In this document: in pieces, positions 8,509-11,171 of the stretch
Layout: each line of letters starts with the position of its first letter
Numbering within the stretch: the first letter of the stretch is position 1
Assembly (NCBI GenBank): GCA_024404395.1
Contig: JAKSPZ010000012.1
Coordinates: 1-11,171, forward strand
DNA: 11,171 nucleotides
Source: Clostridia bacterium
GTDB taxonomy: Bacteria > Bacillota > Clostridia > Christensenellales > Aristaeellaceae
Direction of reading: 5' to 3'
Notes under the pieces: model-generated
Database searches by the model: none
Told to the model about the DNA's origin: nothing
Seen by the model: the letters and a program-made list of their open reading frames with translations, nothing else
Program-made: the position numbers and the translations under genes

Positions 8509-8701
8509 AACATGAACTATGCCGAGAGGTGTCCCCTCGCTCATACTGTATTTCATGGTTCCGGCAGAAATACGATTTGCTTCCATGTATCTGACCTATC
8601 CCCGTGACTGACGCCCGAGGCCTCCCAGTGACCGACTCGTGGGTTTCTGACCCTTTCCATGTTCCGCACCGAAGCGGTGAAACAAATCTCTATTCGGTTG
8701 T
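8479..8701 (-). ncRNA. Predicted structured non-coding RNA of about 223 nt, family not identified
   Basis: A strong promoter (8736-8708) and a strong terminator (8508-8479) bracket a stretch with no credible protein frame. The transcript folds well. CACCGCTTCGGTG forms a hairpin at 8679-8667. CGGAACATG (8666-8658) pairs with CATGTTCCG (8514-8506), enclosing about 140 bases. GGGT/ACCC forms a small hairpin. GTATTTC pairs with GAAATAC, and CGAGGGG with CCTCTCG around ACA. The long-range closing helix shares three bases with the terminator stem. It is not tRNA, tmRNA, RNase P or SRP RNA by any motif I know. Size and closed-rod outline leave 6S RNA possible, and the clostridial raiA motif is another candidate, but I cannot match either consensus from memory. 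It points toward the sortase gene, ending before it, so it is free-standing rather than a leader. Confidence 0.7.
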
Positions 8702-8707
8702 GCGATT

Positions 8708-8736
8708 ATTATAGCATATCACTTTCTAAATGTAAA
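8708..8736 (-). promoter_or_regulatory. Strong promoter of the minus-strand ncRNA
   Basis: -35 TTTACA (8736-8731), a 17-base spacer ending in TGC, and -10 TATAAT (8713-8708): a near-consensus sigmaA promoter with an extended -10. The predicted start is near 8701. Confidence 0.85.
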
Positions 8737-8793
8737 CGATGCACTTTGTTATTTAACAATTTTGTCCCAAAGCACTCGAGGGATTCTCGCCGC

Positions 8794-8824
8794 GTCGATC
8801 GCCCGCTCGGGTCGACCGTTTTTT
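8794..8824 (+). terminator. Possible orphan terminator upstream of hsp20
   Basis: GTCGA/TCGAC with an inner CCC/GGG helix and a three-base bulge, followed within three bases by six T residues on the plus strand. No plus-strand gene ends just before it. It could shield hsp20 from read-through, or end an unseen short plus-strand transcript. Confidence 0.35.
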
Positions 8825-8860
8825 CCGTGCAATTCCCGTTCGTTACGTTCCTGTTAATTG

Positions 8861-8887
8861 TTAGCACTCGCTATTGACGAGTGCTAA
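8861..8887 (+). promoter_or_regulatory. CIRCE operator of hsp20
   Basis: A second perfect TTAGCACTC-N9-GAGTGCTAA. Both arms equal those of the hrcA operator, while the nine-base spacer differs (GCTATTGAC). It overlaps the -35 of the hsp20 promoter, so bound HrcA should exclude RNA polymerase directly. Confidence 0.97.
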
Positions 8888-8902
8888 CAACAGTGCTATA
8901 CT
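8874..8902 (+). promoter_or_regulatory. hsp20 promoter
   Basis: -35 TTGACG (8874-8879), a 17-base spacer ending in TGC, and -10 TATACT (8897-8902), an extended -10 form. The -35 begins in the CIRCE spacer and ends on the first base of its right arm. The predicted start is near 8909. Confidence 0.82.
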
Positions 8903-8908
8903 CATATC

Positions 8909-8994
8909 GAAGTCAAGGGAAGTGCTCAATCCCCGACTTCAAGGTCTCAACACGACAGCGGGACGCGGGAAACGCGCCCCTGACCTGAAGGAGG
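8909..8994 (+). promoter_or_regulatory. hsp20 leader with two competing folds, one hiding the ribosome binding site
   Basis: Fold A pairs GAAGTC (8909-8914) with GACTTC (8935-8940) and GGG (8917-8919) with CCC (8931-8933). Fold B pairs CTTCAAGGTC (8937-8946) with GACCTGAAG (8982-8990) with one bulged A, then a tandem G-A/A-G mismatch and two C-G pairs (8933-8934 with 8993-8994). This covers the whole AAGGAGG at 8988-8994. The two folds use the same bases 8931-8940. A third hairpin (8960-8980, CGCG stem) can sit inside fold B. An RNA thermometer or a translational switch is inferred; the pairings are seen in sequence, the function is not shown. Confidence 0.5.
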
Positions 8995-9002
8995 TATGAA
9001 GT

Positions 9003-9458
9003 ATGTTGATGCCCATTATGCATGGTGAAAACCTGTTTGACGATTTCTTCCGCGAGTTCCCCTTCTTTGATGATCGCGACTTCAGACGTCCTGCCGGCAA
9101 GCCCATCGGCCCCCGCTCCATGGCCGGTCGCATGGTCCCCACCGATATCACCGAGAATGAAGACGGCTTCGAGATCGAAATGGAGCTGCCCGGCTTCGCC
9201 AAGGAAGAGATCGCGATCTCCCTTGAAGACGGCAACCTGATCATCTCCGCCGCTCACAATGAGGAAAACAAAGGCGAAGAGAAGAACTACATCCGCCGCG
9301 AACGCTTTGCCCGCACCTGCACCCGTGGTTTCTACGTCGGCAAGAGCGTTACCGTAGCGGACTTCACGGCCGAATTCAACAACGGCATTCTGAAGCTGAA
9401 CGTGCCGAAGAAAGCCCCCGCCATCCCCGAGAAGAAATACATCGCCATCGAAGGCTGA
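9003..9458 (+). CDS. Small heat-shock protein, Hsp20/alpha-crystallin family
   Basis: Hsp20 proteins are ATP-independent holdases that bind unfolding proteins in large oligomers and pass them to DnaK. This 151-residue protein has the usual short Phe-rich N-terminal arm (LFDDFFREFPFFDD), then an alpha-crystallin domain from about residue 43: PTDITENEDGFEIEMELPGF with KEEIAISLEDGNLIISA, RRERFARTCTRGFYVG, and the signature FNNGILKLNVPKK. The C-terminal tail YIAIEG carries an I-x-I motif used for oligomer contacts. AAGGAGG lies eight bases before ATG 9003; an ATG at 8996 is out of frame. It has its own CIRCE-controlled promoter and its own terminator, so it is monocistronic. Identity is secure. 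Confidence 0.96.
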   Translation: MLMPIMHGENLFDDFFREFPFFDDRDFRRPAGKPIGPRSMAGRMVPTDITENEDGFEIEMELPGFAKEEIAISLEDGNLIISAAHNEENKGEEKNYIRRERFARTCTRGFYVGKSVTVADFTAEFNNGILKLNVPKKAPAIPEKKYIAIEG

Positions 9459-9476
9459 TGCCACCCAGAATAAAAG

Positions 9477-9502
9477 GAGCGGCTGCAATTATGCAGCCGC
9501 TC
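9477..9502 (+). terminator. Terminator shared by convergent hsp20 and the 9510-10016 gene
   Basis: GAGCGGCTGCA pairs perfectly with TGCAGCCGCTC around ATTA. TTATTCG follows on the plus strand and CTTTTATTC on the minus strand. It sits between the two convergent genes and probably works in both directions. Confidence 0.9.
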
Positions 9503-9509
9503 TTATTCG

Positions 9510-10016
9510 TCATTCTTCCTTAAGGAGCTCGGCAACGCGCATCATGACCTCTGCCATGACATCGATCGGAATCTTGGCATAGTCCGTCTTTTCCCAGACC
9601 TCCATGACATCCGCGCTGTCTACATAGCCGATATCTTCAAAGACCCATGCCGAGCCGGTCTGCTGACCGGGCGCGTACATGATGGAAAGGTAATCAGCGT
9701 CGTATCCGATGATTACTTCGACGAGATAACCATCGGTGATCGCAACGGAACAATCGTCAAAAGCAATGTCATCGAAGACGATCTCATCTTCGCACGCAAA
9801 GCTCACATCCATACACATAAAGACCGCCGCAAGAGCGCGCAGATAATCGTTCTCGCCGAGTTCGCTCGCCTCAGCTTCCAACCCATACATGAAGGTAGCG
9901 TCAAAATCCACGTAGCCCTCAAAGATGGACTCGGTCGCTGCCGCAGCCTCACCCAGTGCGGCCATGCTGAGCAGCATCGCCATTGCCAACAGTGCAGACA
10001 GGAATCTCTTAATCAT
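9510..10016 (-). CDS. Secreted protein of unknown function
   Basis: ATG 10016, with AAGGGG eight bases upstream, begins a 168-codon gene (stop included) with a textbook Sec signal peptide: MIKRF, a Leu/Met/Ala core, and a probable cut after GEAAA near residue 26. A longer frame runs upstream to 10115, but it would cross the promoter and bury the signal peptide, so the internal start is preferred. The mature protein (about 140 residues) is strongly acidic (EDEIVFDDIAFDDC, YVDSADVMEVWE), contains two cysteines and has no membrane segment, lipobox or sorting signal. I do not recognise a family. It has its own promoter at 10079-10051 and shares a terminator with hsp20, so it appears monocistronic. 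Confidence 0.78.
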   Translation of the reverse strand: MIKRFLSALLAMAMLLSMAALGEAAAATESIFEGYVDFDATFMYGLEAEASELGENDYLRALAAVFMCMDVSFACEDEIVFDDIAFDDCSVAITDGYLVEVIIGYDADYLSIMYAPGQQTGSAWVFEDIGYVDSADVMEVWEKTDYAKIPIDVMAEVMMRVAELLKEE

Positions 10017-10050
10017 CGGAAATACCCCTTTCAAAATGAAATACAAATAC

Positions 10051-10079
10051 AGATTACCATCACGTTCAATCAATGTCAA
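10051..10079 (-). promoter_or_regulatory. Promoter of the 9510-10016 secreted-protein gene
   Basis: Consensus -35 TTGACA (10079-10074), a 17-base spacer ending in TGG, and a weak -10 TAATCT (10056-10051) helped by the upstream TG. The -35 overlaps the foot of the hairpin that follows the ABM-like gene. Confidence 0.65.
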
Positions 10080-10109
10080 GGGCAATCCGACGTTCTCGGA
10101 TCGCCCTTG
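10077..10109 (-). terminator. Hairpin after the ABM-like gene, weak as a terminator
   Basis: CAAGGGC/GCCCTTG plus ATCCGA/TCGGAT around a five-base loop with one mismatch: a 13-pair stem 15 bases beyond the stop. On the minus strand the following bases are ACATTGATTG, not a U-run, so termination efficiency is doubtful. Some read-through into the next gene is possible. Confidence 0.5.
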
Positions 10110-10124
10110 ATGCATTTATTTCGA

Positions 10125-10415
10125 TCAATACTCAACTTCGGTATAGAAATCTACCTGCTGTGCGCCTTCGCACATGGCGTTCAGCTGGGGAATGATGCGG
10201 GTGAAGTGCTCGGTGGCGTTGTGGAAATCGATGGCAGCCTGATCCTTCCAGCTCTCGATGAAGGTCAGGCAGCAGGGATCGGCGGTGCTGACGTTCAGGG
10301 CGTAGAAGACATTGCCCTCCTCTTCACGGGACTTTTCGACCAGTTCCTTGGCGGCTGCCTTGTAAGCTTCGACCATATCGGCCTTGACCTGTGCTTTTGC
10401 AACGATCTTGATCAT
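10125..10415 (-). CDS. Putative quinol monooxygenase / ABM-domain protein (YgiN-like)
   Basis: A 96-residue single-domain protein of the antibiotic biosynthesis monooxygenase (ABM) dimeric ferredoxin-like fold. Family features visible: MIKIVAKAQVKADMVEAYKAAAKEL (first strand and helix), REEEGNVFYALNVSTADPCCLTFIESWKD (central strands, with the F-x-E-x-W core) and AIDFHNATEHFTRIIP (His-rich helix typical of YgiN-type proteins). Members include quinone-modifying oxygenases and many of unknown substrate, so the reaction cannot be named. ATG 10415 is used, with AAAGGA upstream; a frame reaching to 10625 passes through the tRNA and is not real. A TATAAT promoter lies at 10490-10462. It is cytoplasmic, with no signal peptide. 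It appears monocistronic between tRNA-Leu and a secreted-protein gene. Confidence 0.85.
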   Translation of the reverse strand: MIKIVAKAQVKADMVEAYKAAAKELVEKSREEEGNVFYALNVSTADPCCLTFIESWKDQAAIDFHNATEHFTRIIPQLNAMCEGAQQVDFYTEVEY

Positions 10416-10461
10416 TTCGGTAATTCCTTTCTCTCGGGCATTGATAGCCTTACTTTGTGAT

Positions 10462-10490
10462 ATTATACCCGTTTCATCGACAGGACGCAA
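10462..10490 (-). promoter_or_regulatory. Promoter of the ABM-like gene
   Basis: -10 TATAAT (10467-10462), a 17-base spacer, and a partial -35 TTGCGT (10490-10485). It lies between the tRNA terminator and the ABM start. Confidence 0.7.
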
Positions 10491-10512
10491 GTCCGACGGC
10501 TTTTGACGCAAC

Positions 10513-10551
10513 AAAAAATCCGAACGCTTCTCACGGGAAGAAGGTTCGGAT
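10513..10551 (-). terminator. Terminator of tRNA-Leu
   Basis: ATCCGAAC pairs with GTTCGGAT, enclosing CTTCT/AGAAG, and the minus strand continues with a run of T residues. It begins two bases beyond the CCA end of the tRNA. Confidence 0.9.
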
Positions 10552-10553
10552 CC

Positions 10554-10639
10554 TGGTGCCGAAGGTGGGACTCGAACCCACACGGTATCGCTACCAACGG
10601 ATTTTGAGTCCGTCACGTCTGCCATTCCATCACTTCGGC
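10554..10639 (-). tRNA. tRNA-Leu (anticodon CAA)
   Basis: The 86-base gene has acceptor halves GCCGAAG and CTTCGGC followed by an A discriminator and an encoded CCA. The anticodon stem ACGGA/TCCGT closes the loop CTCAAAA, giving anticodon CAA for UUG. The long variable arm (TGGTAGCGATACC region) is that of a class II tRNA, and the T arm reads GTGGG-TTCGAGT-CCCAC. It reads UUG leucine codons and is transcribed alone from its own promoter. Confidence 0.97.
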
Positions 10640-10649
10640 TTACCTGATA

Positions 10650-10678
10650 ATTCTATCATACATACAAGAAAAAATCAA
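10650..10678 (-). promoter_or_regulatory. Promoter of tRNA-Leu
   Basis: -35 TTGATT (10678-10673), a 17-base spacer, and -10 TAGAAT (10655-10650), about ten bases before the mature tRNA 5' end. Confidence 0.85.
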
Positions 10679-10712
10679 GTCTGGATTTCAAAGAAATTTA
10701 AGGAGAAAGAAA

Positions 10713-11171
10713 ATGAAGAAGGATTTTTTGCGTACTGGGAGACAGTGGATCGATTTTAAGGAAAGTCATTGGAATGCAATCTTGAAAGCATTTGAAATTG
10801 TAACACAGAATCCGACACTTGTCTCGTTGTTTGAAAATGACGTGGCACGTACCGATGGCGAACTTACAATGCCCCTAAAGGAAATGAAGGAAAGCTACGG
10901 TGCGGTCATGGCAATTTATCCAACGCTTCCGCTGCTGGCGCATGTTCCGGAACTGGTTGAACGCTATCAGGAAAAAGGAATTCCTGAGGAGATACTAAGG
11001 GATACACTATCTGATATTCCGCTGTGGATCGAGAATGCCGAACGAAGAACCGGTGAGATCGCGTTGCTTGAGTATGGCTGGCTGTCAAGGTATGTTCGAA
11101 TGGAGCTTTTTCGACGCGGACGATTGGAATTTGCTATATCCGAAAACGGGCTGGAAGACTTTGCCGTGAAG
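10713..11171 (+). CDS. Probable acyltransferase-domain protein (DUF5596-like), N-terminal part; runs off the right edge
   Basis: ATG 10713 with AGGAG seven bases upstream opens a frame with no stop to the window end (153 codons). The text resembles clostridial proteins annotated as acyltransferase-domain or DUF5596: an N-terminal helical region (LKAFEIVTQNPTLVSLFEND), then PTLPLLAHVPELVERYQEKG, the run PEEILRDTLSDIPLWIENAERR, and EYGWLSRYVRMELFRRGRLEFAI, whose GRLEF is a hallmark I associate with this group. No signal peptide or membrane segment is seen. Biochemical role is not established, and the catalytic end lies outside the window. Codons are AT-richer (sampled GC about 35-53%) than in the central genes. 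It is divergent from tRNA-Leu; I see no clear promoter in the 73-base gap. Confidence 0.65.
   Translation, partial: MKKDFLRTGRQWIDFKESHWNAILKAFEIVTQNPTLVSLFENDVARTDGELTMPLKEMKESYGAVMAIYPTLPLLAHVPELVERYQEKGIPEEILRDTLSDIPLWIENAERRTGEIALLEYGWLSRYVRMELFRRGRLEFAISENGLEDFAVK

Noticed and set aside
8421..8590. Short plus-strand frame after an AGGAGGAGG tract
   Set aside because: The ATG is 20 bases from the tract, the frame runs antisense through the structured RNA and its terminator, and the protein has no recognisable features.
10017..10115. N-terminal extension of the secreted protein gene from 10115
   Set aside because: It crosses the promoter and the preceding hairpin, and would place the signal peptide internally.
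10125..10625. Long form of the ABM-like gene starting at 10625
   Set aside because: It would translate through the tRNA-Leu, its terminator and the ABM promoter; the ATG at 10415 has a ribosome site and gives the normal family length.

Overview
The window looks like chromosomal DNA of a Gram-positive member of the class Clostridia (Bacillota). Evidence: the gene order hrcA-grpE-dnaK-dnaJ-prmA-rsmE, two perfect CIRCE operators, a DnaK without the insert found in Gram-negative DnaK, a class B sortase, and several small secreted proteins with Ala/Leu/Met-rich signal peptides. The central part is GC-rich (about 60% in sampled lines). A narrower placement, such as a Christensenellales-like gut lineage, is only an impression.

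Left two thirds, minus strand (6638 down to 1): a class I heat-shock operon. One sigmaA-type promoter and a CIRCE precede hrcA (repressor), grpE, dnaK and dnaJ (the Hsp70 machine), then prmA (ribosomal protein L11 methyltransferase) and the start of rsmE (16S rRNA methyltransferase). Short hairpins without U-tails lie in the grpE/dnaK, dnaK/dnaJ and dnaJ/prmA gaps. The rsmE reading frame is broken near position 450: it continues in frame, without a stop, into the C-terminal part of an AT-richer family-4 glycosyltransferase that runs off the left edge. This is either a real recombination junction or a chimeric assembly.

Middle, plus strand (6775-8387): a divergent two-gene unit with an extended -10 promoter. 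It encodes a 160-residue secreted protein that overlaps by 26 bases a class B sortase with a long Thr/Pro-rich stalk. A strong terminator closes it.

Region 8388-9502: no protein gene until hsp20 at 9003. On the minus strand, a strong promoter and a strong terminator bracket a folded, apparently non-coding RNA of about 223 nt. On the plus strand, a second CIRCE overlaps the -35 of an hsp20 promoter, so HrcA probably co-controls this small heat-shock protein with the DnaK operon. The hsp20 leader can fold into two mutually exclusive structures, one of which hides the ribosome binding site.

Right end, mostly minus strand: a secreted 167-residue protein of unknown function, a small ABM/YgiN-type monooxygenase-like protein, and a tRNA-Leu(CAA) with its own promoter and terminator. 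Beyond the tRNA the base composition drops again, and a plus-strand gene, probably a DUF5596-type acyltransferase-like protein, runs off the right edge.
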